DNA of 64,000 nucleotides from Patiria miniata (GCF_015706575.1 NW_024037064.1:15415606-15479605), one strand, 5' to 3'. Shown: positions 40,065 to 53,733, counted from the first letter of the stretch. The notes: a model not told the origin generated them from the letters alone. Translations and numbers: made by a program.

Positions 40065-41481
40065 TTACTCGGGTGGATCACCTTTCGGTTTACCACCCGA
40101 GTCTAGAGTGGCAGCGGGGGGGAAACTACTGTCCCCCACCCGCTTGTCCGTATCCGGGCCCTGGGGCTCGGACCGGCTAGTTTGTGTGTCCCCCGAAGGT
40201 GTTGTGCGGGGGACAGCACTAGTTTTGGATGAGCTTGTAGGCTCATCCACTTTCATCTCAGACTCAGATGAGTCTGAGAGACATTTCCCCGAGATTTTTT
40301 TGGGGACTGCACCCGAAGAGGGAGAATCGGAGCCAGAAGAGGGATGACGAGCCCTCTTCTTCATCTTCCTCTTCCCTCTAACGGGTAAAAAACCCACCGC
40401 CCTATCTATTGCAGCCGCCTGGCAGTCAATGGCGTCGCAAGACACCACGGGCTTGGCGTTAATACCCGTGCAGTCTGCGCAGCCGGCCACATGAAAGGGC
40501 ATAGCCCTCGAAATCCCACGGTCGCAATGGAAACATTCCCACGCGACCGGAGACTTCAGAGGGCCTATCTGCCTCGAGCATTGAATGCACGATGCTCGAG
40601 GCAATTCAAAATTCGACGACTCGGAACTCTCCGAGTCTGACAAATCAGACCCGGGAGTTACAGCTGGGTTGGACTTCTCCGCCGCCGCCACGTCCAAAAC
40701 GGGCGTGGGCTCGGGGAAGACGGAGAAGACTCCAACCCACTAGATTTGGCAGGAGAGGATTCCGCTCCAACAGATGGTACCGGAGCAGACTTCCCCTGCA
40801 CTACTACATCCCCCCGTTTGGTGGGCTGAACTTTCCTGGCGAAGGATTTGGGACACAGCTTAAAGCCATGCCCCTCCTCCTCGCACAAAGTACAGACCAC
40901 CCTGTTGGGGCATTCCCCAGAAGGGTGGCCTACAAGCAAACATTTGTAGCACCTTACGGTACTACATTTGTTTGCCGAGTGTGTCGGGTCCCCGCACCGG
41001 GCGCACGTCCGGGTTTGGCCGGAGTGGCCGACCCAGGCGTTGCGGTTCCCAATGCGGAGAACCGACGGTATAGATTTGACACCCGACATTAAGTACTGTC
41101 GGGTGCCAGTGAATACGGCAGGTTCCTCAGGGTAGGTTTGGAATCTTCCCTTGTGGACCCTGCCGTACCTAGACAAGATGGACCGGACGACATTGTCGTC
41201 CACGTCCATCTCAACGTACTTGACAGTGACCAGCTTCAGGCCGAATGATGATACACGGCAACCTGGAAGCCGGTCTAAAACTGGCTCAAACTTTCGAGCT
41301 AGTGCGACCGATTTGAACGTCATGTCAAATCGGCCGCCAGGTAGTTGCAAGGCCTCAAGGTGATTGGCCGGGATAATCCCGACCCCTTGAGCGCCTTGAA
41401 AACATCACTTGACGTCTCCTTGCCCCCAAAACTAAGTTCGAGGGCTCGGAGACGCCTGGCTTCGCTACCGTTTGACGGCAT
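40065..41481 (-). CDS. Element A copy 1 ORF1: CCHC zinc-knuckle protein, frame-disrupted
   Basis: About 472 codons from 41481 (MPSNGSEARRLRALE) to a TAA at 40065. A globular N-terminal half is followed by three knuckles of C-X2-C-X4-H-X4-C (CARC, CYKC, CTLC), then a Ser/Pro linker, an acidic Ser run, and a second Cys-rich region (CIQC, CFHC, CADC, CDAIDC) before an acidic tail. It probably binds element RNA and nucleic acid at the target. Two single-base breaks in this copy. Confidence 0.85.
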
Positions 41482-42270
41482 GCTAAGCCGAGAAAGAAAA
41501 AAGGAAAGGAAAAATCCGACTGGGATTTCTTTCACAAAAATAAGAAATACCGTTACAAGCTTGTAACGGTATTGACTATATTAAATATATACAACGAAGA
41601 GTGAGTCACAACTGCTGACTCACTCAACAAGAAGATAAATCACAGGTAGCAACTGCCTACCTGTGATAAAGAAAGAAAAATGAACGCGGAGGCCAGGCCC
41701 CGCAGACCCGAAATTCCCCACCGGTGTAGTGCAGAGAACCCCGAGCCTACAGGCCCGCAATACCCGCGCTACGGCCCGCTCCCCGCTGCCGACCCACCAC
41801 CTAGTGTAACGGCGGTAGTCGGCTGCGTAACGGGTCACAAGCCGCAGCACAAGCACACGGGTCCCAACCCCGCAAACGCTAAAGAAAGGAGAAAATTCCC
41901 CAACAAAGGACTTCACGGGGCTATGCACACGCACAGCCCCACCCAAATGAATAGGGCCGTGCACGCTGCCACGGCCTAAACAAAGAAACACGTAGAAACG
42001 AATGGGCCGTGCACGCTGCCACGGCCCAAACAATAGACGTGTACAAATGAATAGGCTGGCGTGTACAGCACTGCGTACACAGCCAGCAACGAAAAACCAA
42101 CACGAAAAACACCCAAAATATCACCAAAAATGAAACAAAAATCTGTAAAAACTAGACCTACTTGGTCTATAAACTAAGACGAAAACGTAGATACAAAATT
42201 ATCGACTAACGCGATCTAAAAACTCGATTTTCTTCGAAGACAACCCGGAGCTCCGGGGAGGCGTGGCTGT
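41482..42270 (-). repeat. Element A 5' UTR with serial hairpins
   Basis: Palindromes in a row: ACCGTTACAAGCTTGTAACGGT (about 41549-41570), GAGTGAGTCA/TGACTCACTC (41600-41627), ATCACAGGTAG/CTACCTGTGAT (41638-41665), two copies of GGCCGTG/CACGGCC (about 41954-42027), GTGTAC/GTACAC (42062-42082), and CCGGAGCTCCGG (42246-42257). Two of the loops are the same CAACTGC. Confidence 0.8.
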
Positions 42271-42322
42271 CTGAAAAGAACAGATACTACACATGATCTT
42301 AGCCAAAAGGCCGAGAAGCGAT
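42271..42322 (-). ncRNA. U2 snRNA gene, 5' part (unit 1)
   Basis: Minus strand, U2 nucleotides 1-52: ATCGCTTCTCGGCCTTTTGG at 42322 onward through the branch-site-recognition GTAGTA to CTTTTCAG, where element A begins. The last 18 bases repeat those at 36025-36042. Confidence 0.95.
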
Positions 42323-42819
42323 AACGATTAATATTAAAACAATAGCGCGGAAAGGGATTATTCGTCTTGAAATACTGTTTGCTATTGTTCTTCTTATTAT
42401 TTATTTTTGCCTTTTTTTGTTTCCTGGTGTGAAAACAAAAAAAAGACTCCTGCGCGTCCACGCAACTCAACGAAACCGGGGAGAGAGAGATGAGCAAGAA
42501 ATCTCCGGCTTTCTCAGATTAACAGAGACATATACATTCTTAAAAATATTTCTATCATGCATTTTCATACACCTCGATCATATTTCACCAAAAATCTTGT
42601 TGAAAAAATTAATCCAGACAAAAAATGGGATCAATGCATCAGTGAGCGAGAGCGTCGGCACTAAATGCCGTACGTACGATGTACCGGACAAGCATATCAA
42701 TAGATGGCGCCCTTCAACACTCCCGGTCATCGCGCCTCGGCGTTTCCCATCTGGGTATTTCTCAGGCCCTGCCATGGGTCCCACATTAGGGGCGGGGAAA
42801 TACTTCAGTTTGTCAGTAA
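42323..42819 (-). promoter_or_regulatory. U2 snRNA upstream region
   Basis: The same sequence precedes the U2 5' end at 53786 and 63955. The first 60 bases upstream (minus strand) contain CGCGCTATTGTTTTAATATTAATCG, split here as CGCGCTATTG and TTTTAATATTAATCG; a proximal sequence element is expected here but I cannot define it. No TATA-like box is obvious at -25 to -30 other than AATATTAAT. Confidence 0.45.
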
Positions 42820-42892
42820 GCTCCGTGGCCGAGTGGTTAGAGAGCACATGTAGAAAGTAATAGACCGTGGGTTCGAGTCCCAGCCTGCCGCT
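42820..42892 (+). other. tRNA-like Pol III box A/box B sequence (unit 2)
   Basis: TGGCCGAGTGG and GGTTCGAGTCC about 40 bases apart. With these fixed at their standard tRNA positions the T stem pairs at four of five positions, but the acceptor stem (AGCTCCG against CCTGCCG) and the anticodon arm fail. It is a tRNA-derived sequence or SINE head, not a working tRNA gene. Confidence 0.6.
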
Positions 42893-43465
42893 TTCCTTTA
42901 ATTGCTTGGTTATTGTTTTGTTTTGTTATTTTTTCACTTACTTATTTCCCCTTTTTGTAATAATTACTATTTTATTTCATTGATTTATTGTTTATTTCGT
43001 CATGAAGTTATAAGAAGAAAATTCGAAAGAAAAGAAAACATTCGTCATACCGTTTTCATTTGCGCTTATAATACTTATGTATCAATATCAATGCGGTCCC
43101 GCGGGGAGTTAATTGAAGAGAAAGAAAGAAAGAAAAGAAACAAACGGGAAACAAATGTCAACGCACCATTATTTGTCCATTTTTGTAACCTTTGGTGAAT
43201 AAGTCATTCACATTCTACATGAGGCAACATTTAAGACAATACATATACATACATGTATGGCTAATGTACTCAGCCGGCCGGCCGGTCACATACGCAGTGC
43301 GTAAAATTTTGCATACTGCTTAAGTTAAAGGACACAGTGGGAATTCTATCTGGAACAGTGTTCTATTGTTTATAAAAAAAATTAGAGAAATTGATTTCGG
43401 CTATGAGTGAAGGTAGAGGTGGAGTTAGACAGGCAGCGACAAATCTCTTTTTTGAAGGTTGTGGT
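42893..43465. other. Spacer between tRNA-like element and H2A
   Basis: AT-rich, no gene seen; contains GCCGGCCGGCCGG near 43275. Confidence 0.5.
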
Positions 43466-43481
43466 GGCTCTGAAAAGAGCC
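43466..43481 (-). terminator. Histone 3' stem-loop, H2A unit 2
   Basis: Minus strand GGCTCTTTTCAGAGCC, 36 bases after the H2A stop. Confidence 0.95.
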
Positions 43482-43516
43482 TTTTGGGTTTGTGGATGCA
43501 AAGTAAGTTCTTTTCT

Positions 43517-43894
43517 TTACTTTGACACTTTGGCGGTCTTCTTGGGCAGAAGAACTTGCTGGATGTTGGGAAGGACACCACCCTGCGCGATGGTAACTCC
43601 GCTCATCAACTTGTTCAACTCCTCGTCGTTGCGTATAGCAAGCTGCAGATGGTGGGGATTAATTCTCGTCTTCTTGTTGTCTCGTGCAGCGTTTCCGGCC
43701 AGTTCCAAGATCTCCGCGGTAAGGTACTCCATCACTGCCGCAAGGTAGACCGGTGCACCGGCACCGACACGCTGGGCGTAGTTGCCCTTACGCAGAAATC
43801 TGTGAACACGACCCACGGGGAACTGGAGTCCCGCCCTGGAGGACCTGCTCTTGGCCTTGCTTCTTGCTTTGCCGCTCTTTCCTCGCCCAGTCAT
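43517..43894 (-). CDS. Histone H2A (unit 2), intact
   Basis: 125 residues, start [11 protein letters not shown] at 43894 (an upstream in-frame ATG exists but the family start is clear). Histone fold with acidic-patch residues (E56, E61, E64, and DEE at 90-92) present. Unusual residues against common animal H2A: Thr after Met, Gln at position 41 (YAQRVG instead of YAERVG), Met55, Asn79 in RINP instead of RIIP, and QQVLLPKK instead of QAVLLPKK. This copy also has His81 (NPHHLQ) where unit 3 has Arg. C-terminal tail KKTAKVSK. Confidence 0.95.
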   Translation of the reverse strand: MTGRGKSGKARSKAKSRSSRAGLQFPVGRVHRFLRKGNYAQRVGAGAPVYLAAVMEYLTAEILELAGNAARDNKKTRINPHHLQLAIRNDEELNKLMSGVTIAQGGVLPNIQQVLLPKKTAKVSK

Positions 43895-44641
43895 CTTGAC
43901 AGTATAGTGACAGAAGATGAATGTACTCTGCAGTAAAGGTGGTGTGTGAATGAACCCACTTGGAAAACACAACACTAGTTATAGCGTTCTGGTGGATTGG
44001 CTGAAGCGTGCCAAGTAGCCAATCACGCGACACGGGCGTGCCCGTCGCACGGTTGGGTGCACCGCATCCATTTTGGACGCGGGGGACGAGGGAACAAAAA
44101 ATTACAACTGTGTCATCGTCGTTCAAAGTAATGGAATCACTAGATAAAACACAGAAACATGCAACATTCTTACCTCCATTTTAAGACGTTTTATTGTTAT
44201 TCCGCCGAAGAAGTCCCATGATCTTTCGACCATCCTCCGCACAATGGCAGTGATTCGTTGCTCTCACGCGGCGGTTAAAACTGGCCTCGGTTTCTTGCTA
44301 GATATTTGTAACATCCCACAGACGAAATCCTAATTTATTTTTTAATAGTAACCCACTCAACAAAATGCAAGCACTCGTCCGGAGATTGAAAGAAATGACC
44401 AATTGACAAAGGCTGTGGCATAAATTAAATTATGTGTTTACGACGACGACAAGACTCAGGGATTAACTTTAATCGCATTACCTCCCCTCGCCTCACGAAG
44501 GGTAAAAGAATATTTAAAAAATAAAGAGAGAGAGTGAAAGGGACACAACAGAATAAAAAAAAAGGTTAGTTGTAAAACCTAAGAAATGGGCTGATCGGGC
44601 GAACTGAGCTGACTGGCAAATCTCTTTTTGGAAACTGTGTT
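43895..44641. other. H2A 5' flank and spacer to H2B
   Basis: On the minus strand H2A is preceded by a CCAAT-like GATTGGCTACTTGG region (44020-44000) and others; the remainder is AT-rich spacer with no gene. Confidence 0.45.
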
Positions 44642-44657
44642 GGCTCTGAAAAGAGCC
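44642..44657 (-). terminator. Histone 3' stem-loop, H2B unit 2
   Basis: Canonical GGCTCTTTTCAGAGCC on the minus strand, 26 bases after the stop. Confidence 0.95.
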
Positions 44658-44682
44658 GTTTGGTTTTGAAGCCTTCAAAATT

Positions 44683-45051
44683 CTATTTTGAAGTCGTGTA
44701 CTTGGTGACGGCCTTGGTGCCTTCGCTGACTGCATGCTTAGCAAGCTCCCCGGGAAGAAGTAGGCGTACTGCTGTCTGCACTTCACGGCTTGTGATGGTG
44801 GACTTCTTGTTGTAGAGAGCGAGGCGAGAAGATTCGCTGGCGATGCGCTCAAACACGTCGTTGACAAAGCTGTTCATGATGCTCATTGCCTTGCTCGAGA
44901 TTCCGGTGTCGGGGTGCACCTGTTTCATCACTTTGTAGATGTAGATGCCGTAGCTCTCCTTGCGACGCCGGTGCCTCTTTTTGTTTGCGCTAACCGGACC
45001 CTTAGTATTTCCGGCCTTCTTCTGACCTTTTCCGCTAACTTTGGGAGCCAT
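44683..45051 (-). CDS. Histone H2B (unit 2), intact
   Basis: 122 residues from [14 protein letters not shown] at 45051 to TKYTTSK. The basic N-terminal tail is followed by the histone fold [20 protein letters not shown] and the conserved C-terminal helix with [20 protein letters not shown]. Variations from common H2B: Met in KVMKQ, and [16 protein letters not shown]-like AATAAAAGCC lies upstream (about 45112-45121). Transcribed toward H2A in the same direction. Confidence 0.97.
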   Translation of the reverse strand: MAPKVSGKGQKKAGNTKGPVSANKKRHRRRKESYGIYIYKVMKQVHPDTGISSKAMSIMNSFVNDVFERIASESSRLALYNKKSTITSREVQTAVRLLLPGELAKHAVSEGTKAVTKYTTSK

Positions 45052-45419
45052 ATTGGAGGACTTGGAATGTATCGGATCGTGAGATCGAATGAAAGACCAG
45101 CACGTCTTGGCCGGCTTTTATTGTGCACAGCTTGGATTCTGACCACCCATGCATCGTCCACTTTCCCGCCAGTGACCGCTTACCCATGCGTGAAGAAAGC
45201 GGTATGCGTGCATAGTTATACAATGCACGCACGGCACGACCCCCCCCCCCCCCTCCCCGGCAAGGGTATTTTTAGCCTTTTTCTCAGACTGACACGTGTA
45301 TAAGTGTCCTTCTTAAATATTATTGTCTACTGAATTTCTGGGAAATAATAAAGTCATCTCCAGCGGAGGGCGAATTAATATGTCGTAGTGCACCAATACT
45401 TCTTTAAATGTTTTCCCCC
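45052..45419. other. H2B promoter region; shortened H3 3' flank
   Basis: About 330 bases present in units 1 and 4 between TTATGCAC and GTTCACC are missing here, so the H3 gene ends directly against H2B upstream sequence and no H3 stem-loop exists. Confidence 0.8.
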
Positions 45420-46479
<1,060 letters not shown>

Positions 46480-46495
46480 GGCTCTGAAAAGAGCC
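46480..46495 (-). terminator. Histone 3' stem-loop, H4 unit 2
   Basis: Canonical GGCTCTTTTCAGAGCC on the minus strand. Confidence 0.95.
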
Positions 46496-46522
46496 GTTCG
46501 GTTTGATTTTTGGATATGGTGT

Positions 46523-47325
<803 letters not shown>

Positions 47326-47493
47326 GTTCCCCGAAGGGAGTGGGCCGAATCCCGGATGTACTGCTATACCGGGCCAACCCGTGGCCGGGACGAGGCAAGC
47401 CTCTATTCCACGGCCCAAATCCAAAAATCAGTTTAATATACTGGCTGTTCAATGAACAGCGTTTCAGATATTAAGCTGAAAAGAACAGATACT
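47326..47493 (-). ncRNA. U2 snRNA gene, 3' part (unit 2)
   Basis: Same as in unit 1: from nucleotide 35 to the 3' end with Sm site GATTTTTGG. Separated from its 5' part (53734-53785) by element A. Confidence 0.93.
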
Positions 47494-47987
47494 AATTTTT
47501 TGGTTTCGGGATCCTCCTAAAGAAGATCCCAGGATAGGGTAGTCACACTACACCTTAGTAAGTGAGGCTACGAGCCTCCCTACCCTTTTACCTACTATCA
47601 AGAACAAACAGACACTTGACAAAGACAAGACATGCAGTCTGTGTAGCCACGCTACCCACGCATTACCATGGTAGGGTACGACCCTAACTGACTGGCAGGA
47701 AAATATACAAACAGAAAACTATACCATGAAACTTCCGGACTCAACAACGCTCATGCGAGCAAACATGCACTAAAAGGACCTAAAGGGTCCTAACCAACAG
47801 AGCGAAAACGCTCACAGGTCCGACCTAAGGAACCGAAACGGTCCTTAAACAACAAAAGCCAGCAAAAAGCCAAGCTTAGTAAAAAAGGCCTAAGGGGCCC
47901 CAAAACCAGGAGCAAAAGAACTCCCACAAAAAGGGGACCTAAAGGGTCCCAAAAAACAAGGAGCAAAAGGCTCCCACAAAAAAGGAC

Positions 47988-50900
47988 CTAAGGGGCCCCA
48001 GATAAACAAGGAGCGAAAGTCTTAAGGCTGTAATAGTGCAAAAAACAAAATCACAACCTAAAGACAAGTTGGTCGTCTCTGATGAAACATACCGCTCCCC
48101 GCACGCACCAGATGGTACGGAACTTGGCCCGGTCCAGCCGGACGAAGTCTAAACGAATGCGGTTCTTGACCGCAGCCTTGACACGGTGAAGCACGTGGTC
48201 GGCATCCGGCCGTGAGCCATCATACAATGTCTCACAGCGCGAACACCAAACCAACCACTTCACCGTGCTAATCAAATACCAGACCAGAAGAGAGTCTGGC
48301 CTGGTCTCTAGCCCTGACCCATACAAAACGCAGGAGCGGGTCAGGGAAAATAGCGGGCCAGGGCTTTACCACCAATGTGTTCGACCCATGCCCACAAAAT
48401 GTAAACAAAAGGGCAGTCCCAGAAAACGTGGCCCAGTGATTCGGGAGCGGCACAGCCAACCCGAGGACACTGGCCGTCACCAATGCCCCAATGGCCTAAA
48501 CGTTGGGAAGTTTTCAAGGCTCCCCATATCACCCTCCAATTCAAGTCGCGCAAGCGGTTACTCAAATTGGAGGAGTGACACAATTTAAAAGATGAAGAAA
48601 ATCATCGCACCTAACCGCCGGACACTGGACCGGCTGCTGACCTGACAACAGGTCATACAGTTGTCGGACCGTAATTGCCCCCAGTCAATATCCGGCGAAA
48701 TTGTAGATACAAGCAGGACCAGCCTGCAAAAATGGCGATAAAACCCAGTGGGTTGGAGGGCGTGTGGGGTATCATTCCTCCAGATGTTACGGGGGAGAAC
48801 CCCAAGGAGTGACGAGGCCGCCCAGTACAGAGAAAAAAATCTCCAAGGAGGACCATCGTCACTCAACAAAACCCTAAACCCACTGACAAAGAAAGCGTCA
48901 CATTTGTGACGAATATTGGTGACCCCAAGGCCACCATTAGCTAAAGTCTGGACAAGGACTGACCTTTTTACAAGTTCAGTCTTGCCAGACCAAATAAACG
49001 AAAAAATGGCCCGGTTAATAACCCTCTCTACCGAAACCGGCAGAGGATAAACCGGGCCAAGAAAAACAACGGAGTTAAAATCAAGGTGTTGACCAGCAAC
49101 ACCTTGCCTAAAAGAGAGAGCATTCTCCCTTTCCACATGTCCAAAGTGGACTGCAGATTGGGGATCCCTCGCTCTCTCCAATTCATAGGGCCCATGTCCC
49201 CACCGCCAACCCAGACACCGTTGATTTTAATCGGGTCTCTGGTCCACTGGATAGGGACCTCGTCGGGAAGGCAGTCGGGCCATGAGCCAAAAACCAAGCC
49301 TTTCGACTTGGCAAAGTTAAGGCGAGACCCGCTCGCACGAGAAAATGCATCGATGATGCCAAAACACCGCCTCACCGATCTGAAATCCCGAACTATGCAG
49401 GTTGTATCGTCTGCGTACTGCAGAACCCTGCATTCGAGGCCACTGGCCCCAGGGATTGTCAGACCGGCAAGACGGCTATCTTTAATGACAGTCTGAGCAA
49501 AAGGCTCGATAAAAAGCACGTATAAAAGAGGGGAGAGGGGGCAACCCTGCCTCACTCCCCTCGTGACTAAAAAGGGTTCTGAAAGAGAACCATTAGTTAA
49601 AACGGCACTGGATATGTTTGTGTACAACAGCTCTATCCAGTGCCTAAAATTAGGTCCAAAACCAAAACGGTCGAGGACTTTAAAAAGAAAATCCCAATTG
49701 ACCCTGTCAAAGGCCTTCTGCTGGTCTAGGGAAATAACAAGGCAGTCAAGGTTCTTCCCATCCACGAATGCTACCAGATCCCGAGGAGTCTGATATTATC
49801 ATGGATGGACCTCCCCCTGACGCCACAAGTTTGAAACTGACCGACAATGTCGGGCAACACCCGACCAAGGCGGAGGCACAAGGCCTTCGACAGGATCTTG
49901 TAGTCAACATTAAGAAGGGATATAGGACGCTTGTTCCTAGGATCAAGCGGATCCCCACCCTTCTCTAAAAGTGTGATGATTCCCAATCGCTGGGAATCAC
50001 CTAGACTATTAAAAGAAAAGGCACAACGGAAGACCCCGAGAAGGTCGGGACCGACCAAATCCCAGAACTTCACGTAGAATTCCTTGGGCAGGCCGTCCCC
50101 ACAGGAGTCTTACCGTTGGCCATACTACGTAGAGCCACATCGAGCTCAGGCAGCCCAAGTGGGCTGTCCAAGTCAATGCGGCTAGCTTCGTCCAAAACAT
50201 TGGACAGAGAGTCCAGAAACGGAGACTGCGATTCAACCTCCACAGGCTCGGCCGAAAACAAATCGAGATAAAAATCTCTATAAACTGTCGAGATTTCTTC
50301 CGGAGAGGAAACAATGTCCCCTCCAGGACTATAAACGGAAGAAATAGTTTTCTTCCGAGCCTGAGAGGTCTCGAGCTGGTAAAAATACCTGGACGGCTTC
50401 TCCCCTTCCTCGAGGTCACGAACCCGCGCACGGATCCGAGCCCCCTCCGCTTCAAAGTCGTCCAGTTTAGCAAGCTCGTTTCTAATTTCCTCGTGCCGAG
50501 CAAGAACCTCAGGGTTACATTGCCCAGAATTGAGGGCGGAAACGACTGAGCGCAGGGCAGCCACAAGTGACTCCCTGCGCCGTCGTCTATTTCTTACCAA
50601 CCGGCAAGAAAAGGAAATAATAAATCGCTTAATGCGGGACTTGACGTCCTCCCACCAGAGGAGTTCGTTTCCGTACCCCTCCTTGAGAGTCCGCCAGCCC
50701 GCATAAGCCTTTCTGAAATCCGTTTGAAAGCCAGCGTCGGCCAGGACGGAAACATTACATTTCCAAAAACCCCGACCGGCGCCGGCAATCTCCGGGAAAT
50801 TAAATTTCAAATCAACACAGTCATGGTCACTGAAATAGCATGGCGAATGCCCGCAAGACACGACACCCACCGAACTGGATGTGTAAATACGATCCAGCCG

Positions 50901-51501
50901 GCTAGTGATCGTGTTTGCCGCATTTCGCCATGTAAAAGAATGCGTGGACGGGTTGAAAGACCGCCAGCAGTCCTTAAAAGAAAAGTCGGAAATGAGGTGA
51001 CCGAGCTCCGCGGCGCCGATCCCACAAGATGTGGAATCTGAACCACGGCGGTCAAGCTCTAAATCCAGGACACAGTTGAAGTCTCCTGTTAAAATAACAG
51101 GACAACTACCCGTCAAGAAAAAAGACAACTCCCGTGAAGAAGAGACGACGCGACCTGGGGTCAGTCGGGGCATAAACTGTGCACAATCGCACACCCTTTC
51201 CTCCCCCCGGACCGCGCAAAATTCCAGAAACGATCCTTCCATCAGAATCGATGGAAAGATCAGAAAATTCAAAAGGACTTTTGGCAGGCAGAAGGATGAC
51301 GGTCCCGCAGGAAGAAGATGTGCCAAAACTGGCAAAAATCTTCCCCCTCCACTCCGCCTGCCAAGAAACTAAATCGTCATTGCCAGAAATATGACACTCC
51401 TGAAGACAGGAAATATCATACTCCCGACAAAGACTAAAAACGCGTCTCCTCTTCACGGGGTCACGCATTCCATTGACGTTCAATGAAAGCAAATTGACCA
51501 T
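47988..51501 (-). CDS. Element A copy 2 ORF2 (APE/RT), frame-disrupted
   Basis: Start at 51501 with MVNLLSLNVNGMRDPVKRRR. The longest clean piece runs 51335-50070 (endonuclease to early RT); another, 49765-49028, covers YADDTTCIV. Same domain order and ends as copy 1. Breaks lie at different positions from those of copy 1, so neither set is inherited. Confidence 0.88.
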
Positions 51502-51521
51502 GGTGTGCTGAAGTGAACATA

Positions 51522-52944
51522 TTACTCGGGTGGATCACCTTTCGGTTTACCACCCGAGTCTAGAGTGGCAGCGGGGGGAGACTACTGTCCCCCACCCGCT
51601 TGTCCGTATCCGGGCCCTGGGGCTCGGACCGGCTAGTTTGTGTGTCCCCCGAAGGTGTTGTGCGGGGGACAGCACTAGTTTTGGATGAGCTTGTAGGCTC
51701 ATCCACTTTCATCTCAGACTCAGATGAGTCTGAGAGACATTTCCCCGAGATTTTTTTGGGGACTGCACCCGAAGAGGGAGAATCGGAGCCAGAAGAGGGA
51801 TGACGAGCCCTCTTCTTCATCTTCCTCTTCCCTCTAACGGGTAAAAAACCCACCGCCCTATCTATTGCAGCCGCCTGGCAGTCAATGGCGTCGCAAGACA
51901 CCACGGGCTTGGCGTTAATACCCGTGCAGTCTGCGCAGCCGGCCACATGAAAGGGCATAGCCCTCGAAATCCCACGGTCGCAATGGAAACATTCCCACGC
52001 GACCGGAGACTTCAGAGGGCCTATCTGCCTCGAGCATTGAATGCACGATGCTCGAGGCAATTCAAAATTCGACGACTCGGAACTCTCCGAGTCTGACAAA
52101 TCAGACCCGGGAGTTACAGCTGGGTTGGACTTCTCCGCCGCCGCCACGTCCAAAACGGGCGTGGGCTCGGGGGAAGACGGAGAAGACTCCAACCCACTAG
52201 ATTTGGCAGGAGAGGATTCCGCTCCAACAGATGGTACCGGAGCAGACTTCCCCTGCACTACTACATCAGCCCACCGTTTGGTGGGCTGAACTTTCCTGGC
52301 GAAGGATTTGGGACACAGCTTAAAGCCATGCCCCTCCTCCTCGCACAAAGTACAACCACCCTGTTGGGGCATTCCCCAGAAGGGTGGCCTACAAGCAAAC
52401 ATTTGTAGCACCTTACGGTACTACATTTGTTTGCCGAGTGTGTCGGGTCCCCGCACCGGGCGCACGTCCGGGTTTGGCCGGAGTGGCCGACCCAGGCGTT
52501 GCGGTTCCCAATGCGGAGAACCGACGGTATAGATTTGACACCCGACATTAAGTACTGTCGGGTGCCAGTGAATACGGCAGGTTCCTCAGGGTAGGTTTGG
52601 AATCTTCCCTTGTGGACCCTGCCGTACCTAGACAAGATGGACCGGACGACATTGTCGTCCACGTCCATCTCAACGTACTTGACAGTGACCAGCTTCAGGC
52701 CGAATGATGATACACGGCAACCTGGAAGCCGGTCTAAAACTGGCTCAAACTTTCGAGCTAGTGCGACCGATTTGAACGTCATGTCAAATCGGCCGCCAGG
52801 TAGAGGTTGCAAGGCCTCAAGGTGATTGGCCGGGATAATCCCGACCCCCTTGAGCGCCTTGAAAACATCACTTGACGTCTCCTTGCCCCCAAAACTAAGT
52901 TCGAGGGCTCGGAGACGCCTGGCTTCGCTACCGTTTGACGGCAT
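51522..52944 (-). CDS. Element A copy 2 ORF1 (CCHC), frame-disrupted
   Basis: MPSNGSEARRLRALE at 52944 to TAA at 51522. The first 225 codons, through two knuckles, are uninterrupted; the second frame carries the third knuckle and the C-terminal Cys-rich region. One break at the third knuckle and one near the end. Confidence 0.87.
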
Positions 52945-53733
52945 GCTAAGCCGAGAAAGAAAAAGGAAAGGAAAAATCCGACTGGGATTTCTTTCACAAA
53001 AATAAGAAATACCGTTACAAGCTTGTAACGGTATTGACTATATTAAATATATACAACGAAGAGTGAGTCACAACTGCTGACTCACTCAACAAGAAGATAA
53101 ATCACAGGTAGCAACTGCCTACCTGTGATAAAGAAAGAAAAATGAACGCGGAGGCCAGGCCCCGCAGACCCGAAATTCCCCACCGGTGTAGTGCAGAGAA
53201 CCCCGAGCCTACAGGCCCGCAATACCCGCGCTACGGCCGCTCCCCGCTGCCGACCCACCACCTAGTGTAACGGCGGTAGTCGGCTGCGTAACGGGTCACA
53301 AGCCGCAGCACAAGCACACGGGTCCCAACCCCGCAAACGCTAAAGAAAGGAGAAAATTCCCCCAACAAAGGACTTCACGGGGCTATGCACACGCACAGCC
53401 CCACCCAAATGAATAGGGCCGTGCACGCTGCCACGGCCTAAACAAAGAAACACGTAGAAACGAATGGGCCGTGCACGCTGCCACGGCCCAAACAATAGAC
53501 GTGTACAAATGAATAGGCTGGCGTGTACAGCACTGCGTACACAGCCAGCAACGAAAAACCAACACGAAAAACACCCCAAAATATCACCAAAAATGAAACA
53601 AAAATCTGTAAAAACTAGACCTACTTGGTCTATAAACTAAGACGAAAACGTAGATACAAAAATTATCGACTAACGCGATCTAAAAACTCGATTTTCTTCG
53701 AAGACAACCCGGAGCTCCGGGAGGCGTGGCTGT

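Larger units (their letters stand above)
36043..42270 (-). mobile_element. Element A copy 1: U2-targeting non-LTR retrotransposon (Tx1/Keno-like)
   Basis: 6,228 bases with an 18-base target duplication AGTATCTGTTCTTTTCAG (36025-36042 and 42271-42288), U2 nucleotides 35-52. Layout on the minus strand: 5' UTR with hairpins, ORF1 (CCHC), ORF2 (APE endonuclease, RT), 3' UTR hairpin array, 3'-terminal fold ending CCAAAAATT. No poly(A) tail. I recall Keno of fishes as a Tx1-group, U2-specific element with this ORF plan; the name is given as a likeness, not a database result. Confidence 0.93.
47494..53733 (-). mobile_element. Element A copy 2
   Basis: 6,240 bases at exactly the same U2 position, with the same 18-base flanking duplication (47476-47493, 53734-53751). 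Differences from copy 1 are mainly single-base indels. Confidence 0.95.

Noticed and set aside
36043..42270. Assignment of element A to Utopia
   Set aside because: Utopia, as I know it, uses a restriction-like endonuclease; A has an N-terminal APE-type endonuclease, which fits Tx1/Keno.
42820..42892. Working tRNA-Ser/Leu gene
   Set aside because: Boxes A and B fit, but acceptor and anticodon stems do not pair, so I list it only as tRNA-like.
44914..45303. Plus-strand ORFs opposite histone genes and their promoters
   Set aside because: Antisense shadows; the conserved proteins read on the minus strand.
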